Positions 45,298 to 52,953 of a stretch of 64,000 bases of DNA are shown piece after piece. The position numbers and the translations under genes are program-made. This DNA comes from Oscillospiraceae bacterium (lineage in GTDB: Bacteria; Bacillota_A; Clostridia; Oscillospirales; Ruminococcaceae), in assembly GCA_017523995.1 (NCBI GenBank), contig JAFWUX010000099.1, positions 1 through 64,000 on the forward strand. Reading direction: 5' to 3'. Each line of letters opens with the position of its first letter. The first letter of the stretch is position 1. The notes beneath the pieces were generated by a model that was given only the letters and a program-made list of their open reading frames with translations, did not search any database and was not told the DNA's origin.

Positions 45298-46182
45298 ATG
45301 CGAATAGAAGATTTATGCAAGGAAAAGATACTCTGGGAGGGAAAACCGGTTCCGGATGCTGCCCGCAAACGCAAAAAGAACAGCGGATGCGCCTCTGTAT
45401 CGCTGATCTTCGGCATCATCGGAGCCCTGACGCTGTTCAGTCATGTTTCGCTTTCCTTATCGGTACTGCTGATTCTGCCGCTTGTGACATATCTGCTCAG
45501 GCTGCATAATGCCTTTGTCAATGCCAGACGAACAGAATACTGTGTAACCGAAAAGGGCGTCTATATCCAGCACAAAGGTCCGGACAGTTATTACACGGCG
45601 TTTAAGGCATACAAGGAAATGCGTGTGATTAAGGCCGAGGAGGGCGTGAACGGCACAGGGCATGTGATCTGTGAATACAACGAGTCGAACCGTGCGACAC
45701 CCAATGCGATTCGTCTGGAGGATCTGCCGGATTACCGCAGTGTTTTCCGGATGATACAGGAACAGCGCGATGCAGCGGAGCTTTATATGCGTCCGTACAG
45801 TGAATTTGCAGCGCAGCCTGCCGTGCTGAGCCATCCGGATGACGATAAAATCGTAGCGGAGAAATCCTATGTGGAACGCAAAGACAACCTGCCGTCTGCC
45901 GAGGATATGTTTTTCGGCGACAGCACACATTCCTTCATGCGGGAACGGGATCGCGGCGCATTTCTCGACCCGACGGTTCCGGCAAGCTCCGATTTTCTCG
46001 ATGCGATGCCGACAGAGAGCGTATCCGATCTGCAGAAAGAACTGTTTGGAGGCGAAGCACTCCGCGAGGAGGTCTTCCCCGATCCGTCGGTCAATCCGCT
46101 GCCGCAGCTGCAGGAGCTGCAGGACAAGAACAAGGACGATGACAATGCCGGTTCCGGTCTCTTTCAGCAGAGCGGATTCTGA
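45298..46182 (+). CDS. Tandem paralog 6: membrane protein with PH-like domain and motif tail
   Basis: This 294-residue protein begins MRIEDLCKEKILWEGKPVP, the clearest bPH_2 start in the set. Two helices at about 33-72 precede YCVTEKGVYIQHK. The tail has AEDMFFGDS, DRGAFLDPT, SVSDLQKELFGGE, VFPDPSVNPLPQLQE and GLFQQSGF. No good ribosome site is seen 5-10 bases upstream, so it may depend on coupling with paralog 5, 18 bases before. It is the last gene of the cluster. Confidence 0.75.
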   Translation: MRIEDLCKEKILWEGKPVPDAARKRKKNSGCASVSLIFGIIGALTLFSHVSLSLSVLLILPLVTYLLRLHNAFVNARRTEYCVTEKGVYIQHKGPDSYYTAFKAYKEMRVIKAEEGVNGTGHVICEYNESNRATPNAIRLEDLPDYRSVFRMIQEQRDAAELYMRPYSEFAAQPAVLSHPDDDKIVAEKSYVERKDNLPSAEDMFFGDSTHSFMRERDRGAFLDPTVPASSDFLDAMPTESVSDLQKELFGGEALREEVFPDPSVNPLPQLQELQDKNKDDDNAGSGLFQQSGF

Positions 46183-46222
46183 GTCCTGAGGAGCGGATGA
46201 AGCAGGGAGTATACAAATAATT

Positions 46223-46376
46223 GATGTACCAATTAAATCTTGAAGAATAGATGCGCCGGATTTTTGTCGTGAGACAAGGCAGAAAGCCGCCGCCTTGCTG
46301 ACGCAAGGCAAGGATTTCTAACGCAGTATCACGGCAAAAAGACAAGCAGATATCTTCAAGAGATAGTTGGGACATC
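46223..46376 (+). repeat. Palindromic element, copy 3 (full length)
   Basis: This is a complete 154-base copy with ends GATGTACCAA and TTGGGACATC. Relative to copy 1 its left arm has CGTGA instead of CATGA and its right arm TCACG instead of TCATG, which preserves pairing. It lies 40 bases after the paralog cluster. Confidence 0.88.
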
Positions 46377-46419
46377 AATATAAAGAGGAATCCGCTTCGC
46401 GGATGCTATTATAGAATGG

Positions 46420-46556
46420 GAGCCTCTATCGCAGGCTCCCAAACCCGCGGGCTCTTAATACGCAAAGAGAGTTTCGCGCATTGCGATGCGCGACGAGGGC
46501 GCTGCCCTCGACCCGCAAACTTTTGAAAAATTTTGATCAAAACTTTTATATTGACA
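46420..46556 (-). repeat. Mosaic repeat R2, copy d (partial)
   Basis: This is a minus-oriented partial copy with GGGAGCCTCTATCGCAGG, GAGGGCGCTGCCCTCGACCC and AAACTTTTGAAAAATTTTGA. It fills the gap between the palindromic element and the riboswitch promoter. Confidence 0.55.
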
Positions 46557-46613
46557 TCGCCGGATGCGAAATGATACCCCCCAGAATTTCCACTCCCTGA
46601 ACGCTGCGCCCGC

Positions 46614-46642
46614 TTGACAAACCGTCAGCAATGTGCTATAAT
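46614..46642 (+). promoter_or_regulatory. Promoter of the cobalamin-riboswitch operon
   Basis: TTGACA at 46614-46619 and TATAAT at 46637-46642 are both consensus, with a 17-base spacer. Confidence 0.92.
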
Positions 46643-46659
46643 ACGGATATAATTTTATA

Positions 46660-46899
46660 GGTATGCAGTTCCGCAGATCTGCGGATCAGAGGGAAGCGCG
46701 GTGAAATTCCGCCGCAACCGCCATTGCCGTCAAAGCCGGATTACTCACTGCATTCATACAGCGGTCAGAGCCGCTCAGGCTCACATTTTTGGGTATGAAA
46801 AATGACGCCGTCACAAGCCCCGTCCGGTCTCCGGATGCAGAGGGCTCCGTGATGCTGCGCACTTTCCGCCTCAGTGTGAGCCGGAATCTGCGCTTTTTT
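46660..46899 (+). promoter_or_regulatory. Cobalamin riboswitch with downstream intrinsic terminator
   Basis: The B12-element core is visible: AGAGGGAAGCGCGGTGAAAT, then TCCGCCGCAACCGCCATTG and CAAAGCCGGA (46686-46740). It is closed by GTATGCAG (46661) pairing with CTGCATTCATAC (to 46759). The expression platform ends with the stem GCGCACTTTCCGCCTCA / TGAGCCGGAATCTGCGC (46857-46893) and six U residues, 16 bases before the ribosome site of the first gene. Bound cobalamin would therefore be expected to terminate transcription. Confidence 0.85.
46857..46899 (+). terminator. Riboswitch-controlled intrinsic terminator
   Basis: The left arm (46857-46873) and right arm (46877-46893) pair over 17 positions with three mismatches around a GTG loop. 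TTTTTT follows at 46894-46899. Confidence 0.8.
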
Positions 46900-46926
46900 C
46901 ATGTCTGACGGAACGGAGTGAACGCC

Positions 46927-47241
46927 TTGGCGAAAAACGGAGCATCCGATGCAATCGCGCTGCTGCAAAGCATGCAGGCGGAGCTGCACAGCCGCGGTCT
47001 GAATCGTCTGCCGAAGCGCAGCGATTTCACCGAAGCGGAGATCGTGCAGATCAAGGCACATCTCGGAGCGTTTCCGCGTGCGCTGGAAGCCGCCGGTCTC
47101 AAGCCGTGCGACCCCGCCGCCGCAGAACGGAAACAGGCAAAGCGACTCGCGCAGAAGCGCAGACGCACCGCTGCAAAAATCCGGCAGCAGGAGAAGGACA
47201 CTCCTGCCCCGCCGCAGCCAGAAGAAGGAGAACCATCATGA
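46927..47241 (+). CDS. Small basic protein with homing-endonuclease-associated-repeat-like motif
   Basis: This is a 104-residue protein and the first gene after the riboswitch. RLPKRSDFTEAEIVQIKAH followed by LGAFPRALEAAGLKP resembles the short DNA-binding repeats that end FGSWNxALEAAGL in homing-endonuclease-associated proteins. The rest is Lys/Arg/Gln-rich with a Pro/Glu tail. TTG 46927 is chosen because GGAG lies exactly 8 bases upstream; GTG 46918 is in frame but too close to that site. The stop overlaps the next start (ATGA). Confidence 0.55.
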   Translation: MAKNGASDAIALLQSMQAELHSRGLNRLPKRSDFTEAEIVQIKAHLGAFPRALEAAGLKPCDPAAAERKQAKRLAQKRRRTAAKIRQQEKDTPAPPQPEEGEPS

Positions 47242-48182
47242 AAAAGAAAATCACAGGCATTCTGCTTTCGGCATCCGTACTGTTCGCAGTCGGCGCGCCG
47301 TTCATCACAGCATCCGCCGCGGATGATATCACAGTCAATGTGACGATCACCAAAGCGGGCGAGACCAAAGTCTCTGCACAGCCCGTTCATGTCGCGGATA
47401 AAGACGGCGACGGCAAGTACACGATCGACGAGGCGCTTTTTGCAGCGCACGAGACCTATTACGAGGGCGGTGCAGCTGCAGGCTATGAATCCGCCATGAG
47501 TAGTGAATACGGTCTGAGCCTGAAAAAGCTCTGGGGCGACACCAGCGGCGCATTCGGCTACTATGCAGATGATAAGTTCGCCATGGGACTTTCGGATGAA
47601 GTCACAGACGGCGGCTGCCTGACAGCATTTGTCTTCAAAGATACCGCAACATACGGCGACAAATACTGCTACTTCGACAAGAAGGAGATCACCGGTGCAA
47701 AGCAGGGCGATACCGTCAAGCTCAAGCTGAATGTGATCCACTTTGATGCAAACTTCGCACCGCAGGTCGATCCGGCAGCGAATGCAACGATCACGGTTGA
47801 CGGCGAAAAGACCGCATACAAGACCGATGCAAACGGCGAGGTCGATTTCAAATTTGAGCGCTCCGGCAATCTGATTCTCGGCGCAGTCTCGGATACAGAG
47901 ATTCTTGTCCCGACCGTTCTGCGTGCATCAGTCGCAGCAGCGGAGACCACCGCAGTCGAAGCGACCACAACCGCCGCGCCCGCAACGACCACGCAGGCAG
48001 CCGCAGCCGTCACCACAACGTCTGCAAAGGCGGCAGCAACGGTTACAACAACGGCAAAGGGCTCCGGCAGCAGCTCGACCTCTGCCGCAAAAACCGGCGA
48101 CACCACTGCGATTCCGGCACTCGCGCTGACCGCAGCACTCGCCTGCGGAGCAGCCTATGCACTCCGCCGCCGCAATGACTGA
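47238..48182 (+). CDS. Secreted surface protein with EF-hand-like loop and KTGD anchor tail
   Basis: This 314-residue protein has a signal peptide (1-28, cut near ASAADD). A first domain contains DKDGDGKYTIDE near 55-66, a textbook EF-hand loop, followed by AAHETYYEGGAAAGYESAM and KLWGDTSGAFGYYADDKF. That pattern resembles transcobalamin-like (DUF4430-related) beta domains. A second beta domain follows (about 160-235), then a Thr/Ala-rich linker. The C-terminal AKTGD, helix and ALRRRND form the anchor. The start ATG 47238 has AAGGAG upstream. Confidence 0.75.
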   Translation: MKKKITGILLSASVLFAVGAPFITASAADDITVNVTITKAGETKVSAQPVHVADKDGDGKYTIDEALFAAHETYYEGGAAAGYESAMSSEYGLSLKKLWGDTSGAFGYYADDKFAMGLSDEVTDGGCLTAFVFKDTATYGDKYCYFDKKEITGAKQGDTVKLKLNVIHFDANFAPQVDPAANATITVDGEKTAYKTDANGEVDFKFERSGNLILGAVSDTEILVPTVLRASVAAAETTAVEATTTAAPATTTQAAAAVTTTSAKAAATVTTTAKGSGSSSTSAAKTGDTTAIPALALTAALACGAAYALRRRND

Positions 48183-49968
48183 TCCCAAACGCATCTGTGC
48201 AGCCGGATGTGCCGCTCTCGTCCTGATCCTGAGCGGCATCCGGCTGCTTTTTCCGCTTCGCGCATCCGCATATGATGACAGCGTGCCTGCATATGCGGAC
48301 GAGATTGTGCAGGCGGTCAGCGGCGGCGATGTGCAGGGCTGGCTCGGTGACACGCTGCCCGCGCAGATCGGTCTGAGTGCGCCGGACTGGTACGCGATGC
48401 TGCTCTCGGCACGCGGCGGATATGATCTTTCCGCATACAGCGCCGCGCTGCAGCAGCATCTTTCATCTGAGGACGTCTCCCCCGCCACCACAAGAGAGCG
48501 CATGGCGCTTGCACTCGCGGCATGTGAGCCGGAGCCGCCCGCGGTCTGTGCGGAGATGCTCGATCAGAGCGTCGGCGAAATGGGCATCATGAGCTGGATT
48601 TTCGCGCTGCACCTGATGAACAACGGCGTGCCCTGTTCGCGGTATTCGGCAGCGGATACCGTCTCAAAGCTGGTGCAGCAGCAGGCAACGGACGGCGGCT
48701 GGTCGCTGACGGGAGAATGCGGCGACATCGACGTCACCGCGATGACGCTGCAGGCGCTCGCGCCCTATCAGGACAGCATCCCCGATGCAGTCGGGCGCGG
48801 CGTGGAGTTCCTCGCAGAGCGCCAACTGCCGGACGGCGCCTATCAGAGCTTCGGGACAGAGAATCCCGAGAGCACGGCGCAGGTCTGGACAGCGCTTTCC
48901 ATGCTCGGAATCGACGCACTCGCAGACGGCAGATTCATCAAGGACGGCAGCCTGCTCGACGGCATCCTGCAGTTCCGGCTCGAGGACGGCAGATATGCGC
49001 ACACGATCGGCGGCGCGGTCAGCGATATGGCGACCGTGCAGGTCTATGAGGCACTGACCGCCGCGGAGCTGCAGCAGCGCGGACAGAATCTGCTGCTGTT
49101 TCACGGGGATGTGCCGCAGGAGCTCCCCCCGCCCGCGCCCGCAGAGACAACCGCTGCACCGCAGAAAACGGAGCCGCCGACAGCATCCGGCACCGTAACC
49201 GATCCTGCGCAGACCGCGTCAGACAGCACCGCACCGAGCGCCGCATCCGGTACACAGAAAACAACCGGCACCGCCGCTGTGACACGAACAGCGCCGACTG
49301 CGTCTGTCTCCACAGTATCCACAATCACGGAAACAGACGCATCTGTGGAAGAAATCATCCACACAACTGCACCGCCGGAGGATCCGCGCAGCGACACGGA
49401 AAAGTATCCCTACCGCATCCCGCTGACCGCAGCATCCGGCGTGATATTCGGCACACTGGCGATCATCTGTTTCGTGCGCAAACGGCGCAGCGCCAAAACT
49501 TATCTGACGCTCGCAGGCGGATTTGTGCTCGTGACCGCGCTGGTCTGGCTGATCAAAATTGAATCGCCTGCGCAGTTCTATCAGAATGAAGCGCGGCAGG
49601 GCGGCGGCACGGTGACCATGGCAATCCGCTGCGATGTCATCCGCGGCATGCCCGGCAGCGAGCGTTTCCCCGCAGACGGCGAGATCATGCCGCTGACCGA
49701 ATTTGCAATCGAAGAAAACGAAAACGCGCTTGATCTGCTCTACGACGCAGTCAAGGCATACGGGCTGCAGATCGAGGTGGACGGCGTCTCCGGCGAAACC
49801 GTGAATACGGCGTATGTACGCGGAATCGCCTCGCTCTATGAGTTCGATTTCGGCGATCTCTCCGGCTGGACATATACCGTCAACGGCGAGCGCCCGTCCG
49901 TCGGCTGCGGTGCCTGCACCCTGCATGACGGCGACCGTGTGATGTGGCTGTACACAGTCAATCTCTGA
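48175..49968 (+). CDS. Membrane protein joining an alpha-barrel repeat domain and a transcobalamin-type DUF4430 domain
   Basis: This 597-residue protein has an N-terminal signal/anchor helix. Residues about 105-305 hold prenyltransferase/squalene-cyclase-like alpha-alpha repeats (DGGWSLTGECGDIDVTAMTL, DGAYQSFGTENPESTAQVW). A Thr/Ser/Pro linker (about 310-405) leads to two membrane helices (about 415-462). A DUF4430 domain ends LSGWTYTVNGERPSVGCGAC and HDGDRVMWLYTVNL. Barrel plus DUF4430 is the architecture of intrinsic factor and transcobalamin. The upstream B12 riboswitch supports a cobalamin-capture role (inferred). ATG 48175 overlaps the previous stop; ATG 48157 is an alternative. Confidence 0.8.
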   Translation: MTDPKRICAAGCAALVLILSGIRLLFPLRASAYDDSVPAYADEIVQAVSGGDVQGWLGDTLPAQIGLSAPDWYAMLLSARGGYDLSAYSAALQQHLSSEDVSPATTRERMALALAACEPEPPAVCAEMLDQSVGEMGIMSWIFALHLMNNGVPCSRYSAADTVSKLVQQQATDGGWSLTGECGDIDVTAMTLQALAPYQDSIPDAVGRGVEFLAERQLPDGAYQSFGTENPESTAQVWTALSMLGIDALADGRFIKDGSLLDGILQFRLEDGRYAHTIGGAVSDMATVQVYEALTAAELQQRGQNLLLFHGDVPQELPPPAPAETTAAPQKTEPPTASGTVTDPAQTASDSTAPSAASGTQKTTGTAAVTRTAPTASVSTVSTITETDASVEEIIHTTAPPEDPRSDTEKYPYRIPLTAASGVIFGTLAIICFVRKRRSAKTYLTLAGGFVLVTALVWLIKIESPAQFYQNEARQGGGTVTMAIRCDVIRGMPGSERFPADGEIMPLTEFAIEENENALDLLYDAVKAYGLQIEVDGVSGETVNTAYVRGIASLYEFDFGDLSGWTYTVNGERPSVGCGACTLHDGDRVMWLYTVNL

Positions 49969-49989
49969 GCACGAAAGGAGCAGAATCAT

Positions 49990-50772
49990 ATGCAGACTTT
50001 GCAGGCGGAGGAGCTCCGCGCACTGAAATTCTATGAGGGCGACATCGCCGACGCAGACCGGAACGATCCGTTCTGGGGCGATGCACGCGCATATGTCACG
50101 CTGAACGCTTTGCTTTATGACGATCTTGCGTCAGAATACACGCGCGTCCGCGAGGGCAAGCAGCTCAATCCCGCAATGCTCCGCGATCTGCCGCGGCTGC
50201 TCGGGCTTTACGGCGCACTGTTCTCCGCGATGCAGAAAGGCGAAAAGACCAAAGCGCGAACCGGATACCGTGTCGAGCGCGCCTCCGATTTTGCCGTCTG
50301 CCTGCAAAGGGGCGAAACCGTCGCATTCACATCGACCGCGCTTGACGGATTTCTGCCCGCATACGGCGATAAACAGGGGCTTGTCCTGCTGACCTGCCAT
50401 GTTCCGGCTGAGACCCCGTGCGCAGTCTTCTCGGAGATGCTCGACAGCTATCTGAAATCAAGCGAGAGCGAGATGCTTCTGCCGCCGTTTCTGCGGTTCC
50501 GGGCAGAAGCGCGCCCCCTGACGGACAGCGACCGCCGCATCACCGATCTCAGCGGTGAGCCGCCGCAGGCAGCCTATGATCTCCGGTTCGAGCCAGAGCA
50601 AACGCTCCGGATTTGTGACGATATTGCTGCGCTCCCCGATGTTGCAGAGCCGGCAGCAAGGCTCTATGCACAGATTCAGCAGGGCACGCCGGAATCCGCG
50701 CTGAACTCCGCCGACCGCGTCGCTTATCTGCGGTTCAAGCGGGCACTCGTCCGAGCTCTGCGCGGATCATGA
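49990..50772 (+). CDS. Predicted mono-ADP-ribosyltransferase (R-S-E type)
   Basis: This 260-residue soluble protein has no signal peptide. The second half fits the ADP-ribosyltransferase exoenzyme pattern: an Arg strand (TGYRVER, R94), the Ser-Thr-Ser-like strand VAFTSTALDGFL (114-117), and the catalytic E-x-E in SSESEMLLPPFLRF (E159, E161). The 80-residue helical N-terminus is not recognised. It would transfer ADP-ribose from NAD to an unknown target. It starts 21 bases after the DUF4430 gene with AAAGGAG upstream and is followed by a terminator, so it is likely the last gene of the B12-controlled operon. Confidence 0.65.
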   Translation: MQTLQAEELRALKFYEGDIADADRNDPFWGDARAYVTLNALLYDDLASEYTRVREGKQLNPAMLRDLPRLLGLYGALFSAMQKGEKTKARTGYRVERASDFAVCLQRGETVAFTSTALDGFLPAYGDKQGLVLLTCHVPAETPCAVFSEMLDSYLKSSESEMLLPPFLRFRAEARPLTDSDRRITDLSGEPPQAAYDLRFEPEQTLRICDDIAALPDVAEPAARLYAQIQQGTPESALNSADRVAYLRFKRALVRALRGS

Positions 50773-50794
50773 GATTTTTTATGTTCAGATATGC

Positions 50795-50821
50795 AGCCGT
50801 CCCGATCGGGGCGGCTTTTTC
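50795..50821 (+). terminator. Intrinsic terminator after the ADP-ribosyltransferase gene
   Basis: AGCCGTCCCGATCGGGGCGGCT (two arms meeting at GATC) is followed by TTTTT. It ends the riboswitch operon. Confidence 0.8.
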
Positions 50822-50940
50822 ATCGTATGATTATCCATTTTCAAATTCCCGCCGCCTGTTTTGCAGGAAACGATGCGGACACCGCAATTTCTCATTTCTA
50901 ATTTCACGCGCGCTCTTGTGTTTTGCAGGAGAATATGCGA

Positions 50941-51148
50941 TAAGCGAGCAGTGCCCGCCTGCATTGATCTAAAGCACTCCGGCAAGAAGACCGTTTCACA
51001 AAAGATTCCTTCTCTCCGGTTGCTTTTTACGTTATAATATGCTATAAGCGGGCAGCGCCCGCCTGCATTGATCTAAAGCACTCCGGCAAGAAGACCGTTT
51101 CACAAAAGATTCCTTCTCTCCGGTTGCTTTTTACGTTAGAATATGCTA
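50941..51148 (+). repeat. 104-bp tandem duplication carrying promoters
   Basis: The block from 50941 (TAAGCGAGCAGTGCCCGCCT) is repeated from 51045 (TAAGCGGGCAGCGCCCGCCT) with only a few changes. Each copy contains TTGCTTTTTACGTTA and GCTATAA at its end, so each carries a promoter-like unit before hprK. The gap 50817-50940 before it contains only an A/T-rich repeat fragment (TTTCTCATTTCTAATTTCA) also present inverted at about 11478-11505. Confidence 0.9.
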
Positions 51149-51152
51149 TAAT
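51124..51152 (+). promoter_or_regulatory. Proximal hprK promoter
   Basis: TTGCTT at 51124-51129 and TATAAT at 51147-51152 have a 17-base spacer. The duplicate upstream (about 51020-51048) has TATAAG in the same place, with an alternative TATAAT a few bases earlier. Confidence 0.75.
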
Positions 51153-51192
51153 AAAAGAGAACATCCCCATATCATTATAAGGAGGTTTTCTT

Positions 51193-52155
51193 ATGTCGGA
51201 ACGCTTTACCGTGACACTGAAACAAATCATTGACGAATTTCGGCTGGAGGTGCTCTACTGCCCCGGCAATCCGGAGGAGATTCTGGTCTCCGAGAACGAT
51301 ATCACCCGTCCCGGACTGCAGCTCATGGGCTTCTATGAATACTTCAATCCGGAGCGCATCCAGATCATCGGCAAAATGGAATTTGCCTATCTTTCCACAC
51401 TCGAGGAAAATGAGCGCGCAGAGCACATCAAGGCGCTGTTTGCGCAGCACATCAAATGTCTCTGCCTGAGCCGCGGTCTCCCCTGCTTTGCCGAGATGCT
51501 CACGCTCGCGCAGGAGTACCGCGTGCCGGTGCTCCGCACTTCGGAATCCACCTCGCACTTCACCTCGAACCTGCTCTCGTTCCTCAATCTGCATCTGGCA
51601 CCGCGTGTCACCAGACACGGCGTCCTGATTGAGATTTACGGCGAAGGCATATTCATCACCGGTGAGAGCGGCGTCGGAAAATCCGAGTGCGCAATCGAGC
51701 TTGTCAAGCGCGGACACCGTCTCGTCGCGGATGATGCCGTCGAGCTGCGCAAGGTCTCGAATACAAACCTTGTCGGTACATCGCCGGAGAATATCCGCCA
51801 CTTCCTCGAGCTCCGCGGCATCGGCATCATCAATGTCCGCCGACTGTTCGGCATGGGCGCCGTCAAGCTGCAGCAGGAGATCGACATGATCATCGAGCTC
51901 GAGCCGTGGGATTCCTCCAAGACCTATGACCGCATGGGCGTTGATGAGCAGTATGCCAATATCCTCGGCGTCAAGGTGCCCTCGATGACGATTCCGGTCA
52001 AGCCGGGCAGAAACACCGCCGTCATCATGGAGGTTGCCGCGATGAACAGCCGTCAGAAGAAGATGGGCTACAACGCAACCGAAGAACTGCTGCACAATCT
52101 CGGCCTCGAGTCCATGCAGGGCAAAGAGATCGTCAAAGATTTTGACGCATTCTGA
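51193..52155 (+). CDS. hprK: HPr kinase/phosphorylase
   Basis: HprK (320 residues) phosphorylates and dephosphorylates Ser46 of HPr, the main carbon-catabolite signal of Firmicutes. The P-loop is GESGVGKSE near 154-162, followed by RLVADDAVELR, and the signature LELRGIGIINVRRLFGMGAV lies near 202-221. It has an AAGGAGG ribosome site. The operon continues with PHP, murB, GT2 and rapZ. Confidence 0.97.
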   Translation: MSERFTVTLKQIIDEFRLEVLYCPGNPEEILVSENDITRPGLQLMGFYEYFNPERIQIIGKMEFAYLSTLEENERAEHIKALFAQHIKCLCLSRGLPCFAEMLTLAQEYRVPVLRTSESTSHFTSNLLSFLNLHLAPRVTRHGVLIEIYGEGIFITGESGVGKSECAIELVKRGHRLVADDAVELRKVSNTNLVGTSPENIRHFLELRGIGIINVRRLFGMGAVKLQQEIDMIIELEPWDSSKTYDRMGVDEQYANILGVKVPSMTIPVKPGRNTAVIMEVAAMNSRQKKMGYNATEELLHNLGLESMQGKEIVKDFDAF

Positions 52156-52163
52156 GGTGAAAA

Positions 52164-52934
52164 ATGACAGAGCCTTTTCAGATCCGTGCCGATGTACACA
52201 CGCATACTGTTGCATCGACACACGCATATTCAACCGTAACCGAAATGGCACAGGCTGCCGCACAGACCGGCGTCCGGCTGCTCGGCATCACCGATCACGG
52301 ACCGGGCGCGCCGGATGCGCCGCACATCTGGCATTTCCATAATTACAAGATTCTGCCGCGTGAAATCTGCGGCGTCAAGATGCTCTACGGTGTCGAAGCA
52401 AACATCATGGACGAATTCGGCACGCTCGATATGGATGCACATGAGCTCTCGTTCTGCGAATGGGTGGTCGCATCCTATCACACCTCCTGCGTCAGCTTTC
52501 CGCGCACGCCGGAGCTTGTCACGCAGGGCTACCGCAAGGTCTGCGAAAACCCGCTTGTCGATGTCATCGGACATCCCACAACGGCGATGTTCCCCTTTGA
52601 CTACGAGCCGGTGCTCAAGCTGTTCAAGGAGGCGGGCAAGCTCGTTGAGATCAACGAAAGCTCGCTGCAGTGGAAGCAGGGCGCGCTCGAAAACGGCAAA
52701 ACCGTCTATGCACTCTGCAAAAAATACGAGATCCCGATCGTGCTCAACACCGATGCGCACTATGCAGGGCTTGTCGGCAAAACACCGATCGCAGAGCAGC
52801 TTCTGCGGGATCTTGATTTTCCGCGCCGCCTGATTGTCAACCTCGATGCGGATTACCTCATGGAGCTGGCGCATCAGAAGCGAAACATCAATTTTGATTC
52901 CAACGAAAAACATATCGCAAGAGAATCCGTATGA
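52164..52934 (+). CDS. PHP-domain phosphatase (YcdX-like)
   Basis: This 256-residue metal-dependent phosphoesterase begins ADVHTHTVASTHAYSTVTEM and has GITDHGPGAPDAPH near 38-51. GVEANIMDEFGTLDMD near 73-88 supplies further metal ligands, and VIGHPTTAMFPFD and NTDAHYAGLVG complete the site. This wording fits the YcdX subgroup. It follows hprK by 8 bases, a common arrangement in Clostridia. Confidence 0.92.
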   Translation: MTEPFQIRADVHTHTVASTHAYSTVTEMAQAAAQTGVRLLGITDHGPGAPDAPHIWHFHNYKILPREICGVKMLYGVEANIMDEFGTLDMDAHELSFCEWVVASYHTSCVSFPRTPELVTQGYRKVCENPLVDVIGHPTTAMFPFDYEPVLKLFKEAGKLVEINESSLQWKQGALENGKTVYALCKKYEIPIVLNTDAHYAGLVGKTPIAEQLLRDLDFPRRLIVNLDADYLMELAHQKRNINFDSNEKHIARESV

Positions 52935-52953
52935 GAGACAAAAGGAGTACAAC

